Made by a program: the position numbers and the translations under genes. Positions 37,637 to 45,365 of a stretch of 64,000 nt of DNA are shown here, one piece after another. The notes under the pieces are model-generated. The model was not told the origin of the DNA and did no database searches. It was given only the letters and a program-made list of their open reading frames with translations. Source of the stretch: Streptomyces sp. MH60 (GTDB taxonomy: Bacteria > Actinomycetota > Actinomycetes > Streptomycetales > Streptomycetaceae). Where the stretch lies: contig NZ_MULI01000014.1 of NCBI RefSeq assembly GCF_002939385.1, forward strand, positions 58,482 to 122,481. Reading direction: 5' to 3'. Within the stretch, counting starts at the first letter, position 1, and every line of letters begins with the position of its first letter.

Positions 37637-38914
37637 ATGTCCAGGATCAGGGGCATGCGTGGATTCCTAGCTTCCTCGACCGGCGTCACGTGCGCGGCGG
37701 CCCTCGCCCTCCCGCTCGCCCCGCCCGCGGCAGCCGCCACCTCCTCGGCCCCACCCGCGACGAGTTCGACCGCACGGCACGGGGCGTACGCCCCCGGCGG
37801 CACCCAGTCGCTGCCCCTCGCCCCCCTCGCCCGCGACCGTGCACCCGGTGCGGCCGAACAGGGCCTGCGCCGCCGGGACGTACGGCGCTTCTCGCTCGTC
37901 GGCGTCGTCTGGGACAGCCCCGCCACCGAACTCCACGGTCGCGTCGAGGTCCGTACCCGGACCGTCGCCACCGGCACCTGGTCCGGCTGGCAGGAACTGG
38001 AGACCCACAACGCCGACCACTCCGCCGACCCGGACACGCCGGAGAGCACCTCGGGCCGTGTCCGCGGCGCCACCGCACCCCTGTGGGTGGGCGAGTCCGA
38101 CGGCGTCGAGGCGCGGGTACGGGGCGAGAAGCCGCCCGGCACCACCCGGTCCGCCGCGCCGCTCCCCACCGGCCTGCGGCTCGAACTCGTGGACCCCGGC
38201 GAGGACACCCCCCAGGCGACGACCCGTGCGCGGGCCCAGGCGGAACCCGCCGTGCTTCCAGCGCTTCCCGCACGCCCCGCACTTCCCGCACGGCAGAAGG
38301 CCGAGCCGCATGTCGGTCCCCGCCCGAGCATCATCACGCGCCGCGGCTGGGGCGCCGACGAGAAGCTGCGCGAGCAGGGGTACGTGTACACGAAGAAGGT
38401 CAAGACGGCCTTCGTGCACCACTCGGCCACCGGCAACAACTACCGCTGCGCACAGGCGCCGTCCGTCATCCGCGGTATCTACCGCTACCACGTCAACAGC
38501 ATGGGCTGGCGTGATCTCGGCTACAACTTCCTCGTCGACAAGTGCGGACACATCTACGAGGGCCGGGCCGGAGGCGTGTCCAAGCCGGTGCTGGGCGCCC
38601 ACACCCTGGGGTTCAACTCCAACAGCATGGGAATCGCCGTGCTCGGCACCTACAGCTCGAAGAAGCCGTCGTCGGCCGCGCTGAAGGCGATCGCCCGGCT
38701 CACCGCGTGGAAGGTCGGGCTCTACGGCATGAATCCGCGCGGGAAGACATACCTGAAGTCCGGGGGTGGCAACCTCTACCGAAAGGGCAAGAAAGTACGA
38801 CTGGACGTCATCTCCGGTCACCGTGACGGCTTCGCCACCAACTGCCCCGGCAAGAAGCTCTACGCCAAGCTCGGCACGGCCCGTTCGAAGGCGGCGAAGT
38901 ACCAGGGCCGCTGA
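37637..38914 (+). CDS. Secreted PGRP/amidase_2 N-acetylmuramoyl-L-alanine amidase
   Basis: The 425-residue protein has an N-terminal signal peptide (basic start, hydrophobic AAALALPLAPPAAAA core) and a poorly conserved middle region containing a VGVVWDSP sugar-binding-like segment. The C-terminal peptidoglycan-recognition domain is about 180 residues (RRGWGADEKLRE, VHHSATGNNY, GIYRYHVNSMGWRDLGYNFL, SGHRDGFATNCPG). Zinc ligands expected for amidase_2 are visible: His in VHHS, His in SGHRD and Cys in NCPG. It should cleave the bond between muramic acid and L-Ala outside the cell. ATG at 37637 is used; an internal ATG at 37655 with an AGGGG site is a real alternative. Confidence 0.88.
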   Translation: MSRIRGMRGFLASSTGVTCAAALALPLAPPAAAATSSAPPATSSTARHGAYAPGGTQSLPLAPLARDRAPGAAEQGLRRRDVRRFSLVGVVWDSPATELHGRVEVRTRTVATGTWSGWQELETHNADHSADPDTPESTSGRVRGATAPLWVGESDGVEARVRGEKPPGTTRSAAPLPTGLRLELVDPGEDTPQATTRARAQAEPAVLPALPARPALPARQKAEPHVGPRPSIITRRGWGADEKLREQGYVYTKKVKTAFVHHSATGNNYRCAQAPSVIRGIYRYHVNSMGWRDLGYNFLVDKCGHIYEGRAGGVSKPVLGAHTLGFNSNSMGIAVLGTYSSKKPSSAALKAIARLTAWKVGLYGMNPRGKTYLKSGGGNLYRKGKKVRLDVISGHRDGFATNCPGKKLYAKLGTARSKAAKYQGR

Positions 38915-38989
38915 GCGCGGGAACGGTCTGCATACACTGGCCCGCCGAAAGACAGTTCGGCCGGTCCCGGCAGGAAGCAGAGACGACAG

Positions 38990-40075
38990 GTGACAGAAGC
39001 GATCCTCCTGGTCGGCGGCAAGGGCACGCGGCTGCGCCCGCTCACGGTGAACACGCCCAAGCCCATGGTCCGGGCTGCCGGAGTGCCGTTCCTCACGCAC
39101 CAGCTGGCGCGGGCCAAGGCGGCCGGCGTCGAGCACATCGTGCTCGCGACGAGCTACCTGGCCGAGGTCTTCGAGCCGTACTTCGGCGACGGCTCGGCGC
39201 TGGGCCTGCACCTCGAGTACGTCACGGAGGAGGAGCCGCTCGGCACCGGCGGCGCCATCCGCAACGTGGCGTCCCGGCTGCACTCGGGCCCCGAGGAGCC
39301 GGTGCTGATCTTCAACGGCGACATCCTGACGGGCCTGGACATCGGCGCGCTGGTCCGCACCCACGAGACGACGGGCGCGGACGTCTCCCTGCACCTGACG
39401 CAGGTGACCGACCCGAGGGCGTACGGCCTGGTCCCCACGGACGACACGGGCAGGGTGCTCGCCTTCCTGGAGAAGCCCCAGACCCCGGAGGAGATCGTCA
39501 CCGACCAGATCAACGCGGGGGCGTACGTCTTCCGCCGCTCCGTCATCGACACGATCCCGACGGGGCGCCCGGTCTCGGTCGAACGCGAGACCTTCCCCGA
39601 GCTGCTCGCCACCGGCGCGCACCTCCAGGGCATGGTCGACTCCACGTACTGGCTGGACCTGGGCACCCCGGCGGCCTTCGTCCGCGGCTCGGCCGACCTG
39701 GTCCTGGGCCGCGCCCCGTCCCCGGCCGTGCCGGGCCGCTGCGGCGACCGCCTCGTCCTGCCCACGGCGCAGGTCGCTCCCGACGCCAAGCTGGCCGGCG
39801 GCACGGTGGTCGGCGAGGGCGCCTTCGTGGCGGAGGGCGCGCGGGTCTTCGGCAGCACGATCCTGCCGGGGGCCGTCATCGAGCCGGGGGCCGTCATCAC
39901 CGACTCCCTCATCGGCACCCGGGCCCGCGTCGGCACCCGCTCGGTCCTCGCCGACACGGTCATCGGCGACGGCGCGGTCATCGGCGCCGACAACGAACTC
40001 CGCTCCGGCGCCCGGATCTGGTGCAACGCCCACATCCCCCCGGCATCCCTGCGCTTCTCCCCGGACGCCTCGTAG
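38990..40075 (+). CDS. manC: Sugar-1-phosphate nucleotidyltransferase, probable mannose-1-phosphate guanylyltransferase
   Basis: The 361-residue protein has the nucleotidyltransferase signature GGKGTRLRPLT at the N-terminus, the metal-binding FNGDILTG and the LGTGGAI motif. From about residue 265 on there is a left-handed beta-helix of hexapeptide-like repeats (GTVVGEGAFVAEGARVFG and similar). Its form fits the GDP-mannose pyrophosphorylases of actinomycetes. ManB and ManA encoded at 53.7 and 56.7 kb supply mannose-1-phosphate. The GTG at 38990 follows a GGAAGCAGAGACGACAG stretch. Glucose-1-phosphate specificity cannot be excluded from sequence alone. Confidence 0.85.
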   Translation: MTEAILLVGGKGTRLRPLTVNTPKPMVRAAGVPFLTHQLARAKAAGVEHIVLATSYLAEVFEPYFGDGSALGLHLEYVTEEEPLGTGGAIRNVASRLHSGPEEPVLIFNGDILTGLDIGALVRTHETTGADVSLHLTQVTDPRAYGLVPTDDTGRVLAFLEKPQTPEEIVTDQINAGAYVFRRSVIDTIPTGRPVSVERETFPELLATGAHLQGMVDSTYWLDLGTPAAFVRGSADLVLGRAPSPAVPGRCGDRLVLPTAQVAPDAKLAGGTVVGEGAFVAEGARVFGSTILPGAVIEPGAVITDSLIGTRARVGTRSVLADTVIGDGAVIGADNELRSGARIWCNAHIPPASLRFSPDAS

Positions 40076-40084
40076 ACCCTCGCC

Positions 40085-40240
40085 GCCGCGGGCAGTCGTG
40101 CCGCCCTCGGCCGCCGTTGCCCCCAGCTGCGGGCAGTCGTGCCGCCCCCGGTGTCTGAACGGCCTGGGAGGTACCCCCGGGCGGCACGGGTGGGCGCAGC
40201 GGCACCCCGCGACGCCGGGCCGCGCGACTCACCCCCGCGC
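40085..40240. repeat. Dispersed intergenic repeat, copy B
   Basis: This region contains the full element seen at 36540-36670, plus a second copy of its left arm (GCGGGCAGTCGTGCCGCCC at about 40088 and again at about 40129). A short derivative containing only the two ends lies at 55078-55115. Copy B fills the gap between the convergent manC and DNA-glycosylase genes and could act as a bidirectional terminator. Confidence 0.75.
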
Positions 40241-40277
40241 CCACACCCAGGCAGGGTGCGAAGGAACCCCGGACCAC

Positions 40278-41258
40278 CTACAGCCGCTCAATCCCCCGCG
40301 GAGCCATCCGCGGCGCCCGCCTCCCCGGCACCCGCCCACTCAACAGCACCAGCCGAGCCGCCCGATGCCGCTGCCCCGCGTACGGCTCCAGCAAGCGCAG
40401 CATCTCCGCGTCATCCGCATACCGGTCCCCACCCAGCGCGAACCCCACGATCCCCGGCAGATGCAGATCGCCCACCGTCACCGCGTCCGGCGCCCCATGA
40501 CTGCGCTGCACGGTCTCCGCCGACGTCCACGGCCCGATCCCGGAGACCAGCTCCAGCCGCTCCTGCGCGGCCGCCGGCTCCATCCCCGCCGCCTCCTCCA
40601 GCCGCGCGGCGACCCGCACGGCCCGCAGGATCGTCGACGCCCGCTTGTTGTCCACCCCGGCCAGATGCCACTCCCAGGACGGGATCAGCGCCCACGTCCG
40701 CGCCGACGGCATCACGCACATCCGCCCGGGCGCGGGCCCCGGCGCCGGCTCCCCGAACTTCCGTACCAGCAGCCGCCACGCCTGGTACGCCTCCAGCGTC
40801 GTGACCTTCTGCTCCAGGACCGACGGGATCAACGACTCCAGCACCAGCCCGGTCCGCACCAGCCGCAGCCCCGGACGCCGGTGCGCGGTCAACGCCAGCA
40901 GCCGGTGCCGCGGCACGAACGCCGCCGACTCGTCCTCGGCGCCCAGCATCCGCGGCAGCCGCTCCAGCAGCCACTCGGCCCCCGGCCCCCAGGCCTCGCC
41001 CCGCAGCTCACCGCCGCGCGCGGTGACCCGCAGCGTGCCCGGCCCGGCGGGCGTCCGGCTGGCCCGCCACACCGACCCGTCCGGCATCGTCCGGAACGTC
41101 GGATCGCCCGGCCCGCGCCGCAGCGGACCGAGCACCAGCCCCAGGTCCAGCGGCCCGTCCGGCACCCACACCCGCACCCGGCCCGGCGCGGGCGGCTGCC
41201 GAGGTATCCCGCCGCGCACGGCGGCGCGCGGGGGCCGGGGAGCGAAACGTCCTGCCAC
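40278..41258 (-). CDS. HhH-GPD DNA glycosylase, AlkA/3-methyladenine type
   Basis: The 326-residue protein has a helix-hairpin-helix with the GPD motif in its C-terminal half (LELVSGIGPWTSAETV followed by VTVGDLHLP, whose aspartate is the likely catalytic residue). The preceding SVLEQKVTTLEAYQAWRLLV matches the AlkA-like core. Such enzymes remove alkylated or deaminated bases in base-excision repair. The N-terminal half matches AlkA only loosely, so damage specificity is uncertain. The GTG at 41258 has an AAGGAC site. It follows fbiB on the same strand after about 110 bases but is probably not functionally linked to it. Confidence 0.82.
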   Translation of the reverse strand: MAGRFAPRPPRAAVRGGIPRQPPAPGRVRVWVPDGPLDLGLVLGPLRRGPGDPTFRTMPDGSVWRASRTPAGPGTLRVTARGGELRGEAWGPGAEWLLERLPRMLGAEDESAAFVPRHRLLALTAHRRPGLRLVRTGLVLESLIPSVLEQKVTTLEAYQAWRLLVRKFGEPAPGPAPGRMCVMPSARTWALIPSWEWHLAGVDNKRASTILRAVRVAARLEEAAGMEPAAAQERLELVSGIGPWTSAETVQRSHGAPDAVTVGDLHLPGIVGFALGGDRYADDAEMLRLLEPYAGQRHRAARLVLLSGRVPGRRAPRMAPRGIERL

Positions 41259-41372
41259 GAGTGAGGTCCTTGGGCGAAGCGGGAAGGCCGGGGTGAGAGC
41301 CCTGCCGAGAAGAGAACGGGACGAGAGCCCTGCCGGGAAGAGAACGAGAGAGCCCCTACGAGGGTAGAGGGC

Positions 41373-42704
41373 TCACCGCACCTCGATGAACGCCTCCGCG
41401 TCCCGCTCCGCCCGGGCCTTCGGCTCCTCGGCCGGATGCCCGACCGCCACCGCCCCCATCGGGTCCCAGTCGCCCGGCAGCCCCAGCACCTCCCGCACGA
41501 CGTCCCGGCAGAACATCGTCGAGGACACCCACGCGGATCCCAGCCGCTCCCCGGCGAGCGCGACGAGCAGGTTCTGCACGCCCGCGCCGGTGGCGACCAC
41601 GAACATCTCCCGCTCGGCCCCGTCGCGCCGCGCGTCCCCGTAGGTGTGCGAGCCGTCCATGACCAGGCAGGGGACGACCAGGTAGGGCGCGTTGCGCAGG
41701 ACGTCGCCGCGCCGCACGCGCTTGGCGATGGACTCCTCGCTCTTGCCGTCGCGCCGCAGGTCCGCGATCCAGGCGTCCCGCATCGCGTCAAGGAGCCGGG
41801 TGCGGGAGCCCTCGGACTCCAGCAGCACGAACCGCCACGGCGTGGTGTGGTGCGGCGCCGGCGCGGTCACCGCCGCGGCCACCGCCCGGCGCACGGCGTC
41901 GGGGTCGACCGGCTCGTCCGTGAAGGCCCGTACCGTGCGCCGCTGCGTGACCGCCTGCCGTACCGCCTCCGAGGTGCCGAGACGGAACATGTCGTCGCGC
42001 GCGACGCGCACCATCGCCCGCGCGCCCTCGCCGTCGTCCCCGGCGACCACCTGCGGCAGCCCGCGCACCACGGCGACGGGCAGGCCCGCGGCCTTGCCCT
42101 TGACCAGGTCGCCCGCGGCGGCCAGCTCGTCGGCGGTGGCGACGACGGTGGCGCCGAGCGGGTTGCCGTGCGCGTCCGTGCCGCCGCGCAGGTCGTCGAG
42201 GACGCGGACGCCGGCGGCGCCGATCGCCACGTCCGTGAGCCCGGCCCGCCAGGGCCGCCCGAAGGTGTCGGTGACGATGACGCCGACGTCCACGCCCAGC
42301 GTGTCGCGGAGCCCCTCGCGGATGCCGCGCGCGGAGGCGTCGGGGTCCTCGGGGAGCAGCAGTACGGTCCCGGGCGGGGTGTTGGAGGCGTCGACGCCGG
42401 CCGCCGCCATGACCAGGCCCTGACGGTTCTCGACGATGCGCAGCGGGCCGCGCCGGGCCACCACCCGTACGGTCTCCGCGTCGATCGCGGCCTCCCGGTC
42501 GGCGGCCTCCACGACCCGGCCCTCGGCCTTGGAGACGATCTTGGACGTGACGAGCAGGACGTCCCCGTCGGCCAGGGCGGGCTCGGAGGCCGCGATCAGC
42601 TTGGCCAGGTCGTCGCCGGGGCGCACCTCGGGCAGGCCGGGCAGGGCCCACACCCGGTAGCCGTCCCCGCGGCCGGGGGCGCCGTCGCGTGTCTCCTCGC
42701 TCAT
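41373..42704 (-). CDS. fbiB: Coenzyme F420:L-glutamate ligase fused to FMN reductase domain
   Basis: The 443-residue fusion has an N-terminal CofE-type gamma-glutamyl ligase domain (about 1-245; [37 protein letters not shown]) and a C-terminal nitroreductase-fold domain ([51 protein letters not shown]). In actinobacteria this bifunctional FbiB adds glutamates and reduces the dehydro-F420-0 intermediate. The ATG at 42704 overlaps the fbiA stop by four bases and has a GGGAGG site. The frame remains open upstream inside fbiA but that part is not the protein. Cytosolic; makes the F420 tail used by F420-dependent reductases. Confidence 0.93.
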   Translation of the reverse strand: MSEETRDGAPGRGDGYRVWALPGLPEVRPGDDLAKLIAASEPALADGDVLLVTSKIVSKAEGRVVEAADREAAIDAETVRVVARRGPLRIVENRQGLVMAAAGVDASNTPPGTVLLLPEDPDASARGIREGLRDTLGVDVGVIVTDTFGRPWRAGLTDVAIGAAGVRVLDDLRGGTDAHGNPLGATVVATADELAAAGDLVKGKAAGLPVAVVRGLPQVVAGDDGEGARAMVRVARDDMFRLGTSEAVRQAVTQRRTVRAFTDEPVDPDAVRRAVAAAVTAPAPHHTTPWRFVLLESEGSRTRLLDAMRDAWIADLRRDGKSEESIAKRVRRGDVLRNAPYLVVPCLVMDGSHTYGDARRDGAEREMFVVATGAGVQNLLVALAGERLGSAWVSSTMFCRDVVREVLGLPGDWDPMGAVAVGHPAEEPKARAERDAEAFIEVR

Positions 42705-43660
42705 GCCTCCCGCACCTCCTCGGCCAGCGTCAGCGCCTCGCGGGCCATCTGCGCCGTCGCGTCGAGGTCGGTCATCATCAGCGGTACGGCGCGGCAGAGG
42801 ATGCCGGCCGCCCTCACCCGGGTGACGGCGTCCGCGTCGACCGTGTCGACCAGCCAGCCGTCGAGCAGGCCCGAGCCGAAGTGCTCGGCGACCGCGGCGG
42901 CCGTGGACTCCACGCCGACCGCGGCGAGCACCTTGTCGGCCATCCCGCGCACGGGCGCGTTCCCGACGATGGGGGACAGGCCCACCACCGGCACCCCGGC
43001 GTCGGCGATCGCCTCCCGGATGCCGGGCACGGCGAGGATGGTGCCGACGGAGACGACCGGGTTGGAGGGCGGGAAGAGGATCACGTCCGCCTCGGCGATG
43101 GCCTCCAGGACGCCGGGCGCCGGCTTGGCCTGCTCCGCGCCGACCGGCACGACCGCCTCGGCGGGGACGGAGGCGCGCAGGCGCACCCAGTACTCCTGGA
43201 AGTGGACCGCCTTGCGCTCCCCGTCCAGCTCGACCGCCACGTGCGTCTCCACGCGGTCGTCGGTCATCGGGATCAGCCGCACCCCAGGCTTCCAGCGGTC
43301 GCACAGCGCCTCGGTCACCGCGCTGAGCGGAAAGCCCGCGGTGATCATCTGTGTCCGCACGATGTGCGTGGCGAAGTCGCGGTCACCGAGGCCGAACCAC
43401 TCGGGGCCGACGCCGTACGCCGCCAGTTCCTCCTTGAGGTGGAAGGTCTCGTCGGCCCGTCCCCAGCCCTGCTCCTCGTTGATGCCGCCGCCGAGCGTGT
43501 ACATCACCGTGTCGAGGTCCGGGCAGACCTTCAGCCCGAAGAGGTGGATGTCGTCCCCGGTGTTGCCGATGACCGTGATGTCCGCGTCCGGCGCGGCCTG
43601 CTTGAGACCACGCAGGAACCGGGCACCACCGATGCCGCCTGCCAGAACCACAATGCGCAT
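42701..43660 (-). CDS. fbiA: 2-phospho-L-lactate (phosphoenolpyruvyl) transferase of F420 biosynthesis
   Basis: The 319-residue CofD/FbiA-family protein joins the phosphoenolpyruvyl- or lactyl-guanosine donor to the deazaflavin FO to form the F420-0 precursor. Conserved features are [16 protein letters not shown] at the N-terminus, [14 protein letters not shown] and [14 protein letters not shown], followed by [16 protein letters not shown]. The ATG at 43660 opens the operon and fbiB follows with an ATGA overlap. FbiC and FbiD are not in this window. An AAGACT sequence seven bases before the ATG hints at a leaderless message, but this is weak. Confidence 0.94.
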   Translation of the reverse strand: MRIVVLAGGIGGARFLRGLKQAAPDADITVIGNTGDDIHLFGLKVCPDLDTVMYTLGGGINEEQGWGRADETFHLKEELAAYGVGPEWFGLGDRDFATHIVRTQMITAGFPLSAVTEALCDRWKPGVRLIPMTDDRVETHVAVELDGERKAVHFQEYWVRLRASVPAEAVVPVGAEQAKPAPGVLEAIAEADVILFPPSNPVVSVGTILAVPGIREAIADAGVPVVGLSPIVGNAPVRGMADKVLAAVGVESTAAAVAEHFGSGLLDGWLVDTVDADAVTRVRAAGILCRAVPLMMTDLDATAQMAREALTLAEEVREA

Positions 43661-43704
43661 GGGCCCAGTCTTGCAGGCGGGTACGACAACTCGTCAGCCA
43701 GTTC

Positions 43705-44226
43705 TCACCGTGCCGGTGCGGCGTCGGCCGTGGCGTCCTCGGGCGCGGCGGCGGCCGAGCACTGCGGGGCGTGCATCGGCATCTCGGTCAGGCCCGGGTA
43801 GTAGACGTGCAGGCTGACCGCCGGCTCCAGCGCGTCGTTGACCACCTCGTGCACGTACCCCGGCGCGGACACGCGCTGCGTACCGGCGCCCAACGCGTGC
43901 GTGCCGCGCGCCGTGTGCTCGGTGAGGGTGCCCTCCAGGACCGTCCACACGCCGGAGGAGTGGCCGTGGTCGTGGCGTCCGCTGCCCTGTCCCGGCACCC
44001 AGGACAGCAGCCAGACCTCGTACCCGGGCCCGGTGCGCAGCCGGTGGTACCAGCGTGTCGTCGCGTCGTACCGGACGAGGTGCTCCCACGCGGAGCGGTC
44101 GGCGGCGATGGAGCGGACGAGACCGGCGAACTCGGCGACGGTGGCCGGGTGCTCGCGCGGAGCCTGGAGCAGGTGGGGGACTTCGAGGATGTCGCCGGCG
44201 ATCTGGAGGTCGCTGTCGCTGTTCAT
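43705..44226 (-). CDS. Cysteine dioxygenase (cupin fold)
   Basis: The 173-residue protein is a bacterial cysteine dioxygenase-type cupin that oxidises L-cysteine to cysteine sulfinate with Fe(II) and O2. The three-His iron site is visible as His85 and His87 in GRHDHGHSSG and His126 in GYVHEVVN, and the first cupin motif ends in WTVLEGTLTEH. The ATG at 44226 gives the family N-terminus, with GAGGAA somewhat far upstream. It is alone between fbiA and whiB, and its C-terminus is an Ala/Glu-rich tail. Thiol dioxygenases for other substrates (3-mercaptopropionate) share these residues. Confidence 0.85.
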   Translation of the reverse strand: MNSDSDLQIAGDILEVPHLLQAPREHPATVAEFAGLVRSIAADRSAWEHLVRYDATTRWYHRLRTGPGYEVWLLSWVPGQGSGRHDHGHSSGVWTVLEGTLTEHTARGTHALGAGTQRVSAPGYVHEVVNDALEPAVSLHVYYPGLTEMPMHAPQCSAAAAPEDATADAAPAR

Positions 44227-44912
44227 GGGTGCGGTGGTTCCTCGGCGGAAGAGTGCGGGGAGCGGAGCGAATGACGAAGAGACGCCCTGGTGGGGCGGGA
44301 ACGCGGCAGTCGAGTCGCGTGGACTCGGGGACAGCCGGAGCGCGGTTGGCTCAACAGCTGGAACAGCGGCAACAGCTACAGCGAGCGCGGGCAGCACCGT
44401 GGGACCCGGCGGTGCGGGTCGAGGTGGGCGCCAAGTTCGCGAGCATGCCCTCAAGGACAGCGGTTCACACCAGCACTGTCAACTCGATGCCCGTTATGTG
44501 GGACATGTTTCACCTCATCCGGTTGATCGCGATGGCGAAAGGTTTGCTCAGACGACTTCCGGGACACATGGCGCACAAGCCGGGTGCACAACCCTCGTTG
44601 CGATCCCGTGATCCGAATGTGATCAGGTTCGCTTCGGCGCGTGTATCGGAACGGGATCGAACGCCGGGGCGTCCTTCCTGGTGCAGGTGTGAATCGGGAC
44701 GGGTGTCCTTCGGGCCTCTTTGGTATGTCAAGGTTTATGGCGATTTGAACACTTACTGCATGGCCTTGGTTCCGCAGAGTGAATAAGGGGCTCAATAGCA
44801 GATCTCGGCTTGACTCGCCCGGAGCAGCACACTTGTAATTTCACTCGTGTCGTTCAGCCGGAATCGGTAACGGCTAGATCACGGGGACGCGAAAGACAGA
44901 CGAGGGGCGCAC
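44227..44912. other. Long non-coding region upstream of whiB and the cysteine dioxygenase gene
   Basis: These 686 bases contain no gene I can support. The half next to whiB (about 44480-44900) is clearly less GC-rich than average, typical of a regulated promoter region. Two promoters were described for S. coelicolor whiB, so space for multiple sites is expected. The other half carries the leader of the divergent dioxygenase gene. Confidence 0.5.
44810..44839 (+). promoter_or_regulatory. Candidate vegetative-type whiB promoter
   Basis: TTGACT at 44810-44815 and TGTAAT at 44834-44839 are 18 bases apart, close to the HrdB-type consensus, about 75 bases before the whiB start. It may be one of the two published whiB promoters; I cannot tell which. 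Confidence 0.5.
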
Positions 44913-45176
44913 ATGACCGAGCTGGTGCAGCAACTGCTGGTCGACGACGCGGACGAGGAACTCGGCTGGCAGGAGCGCGCACTGTGCGCCCAGACCGACC
45001 CCGAGTCCTTCTTCCCCGAGAAGGGCGGCTCCACCCGCGAGGCCAAGAAGGTCTGCCTCGCCTGTGAGGTCCGCTCCGAATGCCTCGAGTACGCCCTTGC
45101 CAACGACGAGCGCTTCGGCATCTGGGGCGGCCTGTCCGAGAGGGAGCGCCGCCGGCTGAAGAAGGCGGCGGTCTGA
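44913..45176 (+). CDS. whiB: WhiB, iron-sulfur sporulation regulator
   Basis: The 87-residue protein matches S. coelicolor WhiB in length and, as far as I remember it, in sequence. Four cysteines (25, 48, 51 and 57) hold a [4Fe-4S] cluster, the GIWGG turn is at 69-73 and a basic tail (ERRRLKKA) follows. WhiB works with WhiA to start sporulation septation in aerial hyphae and contacts the principal sigma factor. The ATG at 44913 has a GAGGGGC site. It is monocistronic, with a long upstream region suited to developmental control. Confidence 0.97.
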   Translation: MTELVQQLLVDDADEELGWQERALCAQTDPESFFPEKGGSTREAKKVCLACEVRSECLEYALANDERFGIWGGLSERERRRLKKAAV

Positions 45177-45365
45177 CGGTCGTGGCCTGACGCGGCGGCA
45201 GAAACGGTCCGGACAGCGGGAACGGCCCGTCGCCGGTGGGTTGTCCACAGGCGGCGGGCCGCCCCTGTGTCCAGCCGATAGTGTGGGCGCTCGTCCGAGA
45301 CGCCCCGCCGTTCCCCATAGGCACGGGCGTCCACCGCAGTCCACCGAACCGGGGCCCGTACCTCG

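Noticed and set aside
41373..43304. A 643-residue form of FbiB
   Set aside because: The extra N-terminal part is an out-of-phase reading of fbiA. The ATG at 42704 has a strong ribosome binding site and overlaps the fbiA stop by four bases.
44451..44795. Small minus-strand gene in the whiB upstream region
   Set aside because: There is no ribosome binding site, no family resemblance and codon use unlike real genes. The region has the base composition of a promoter.
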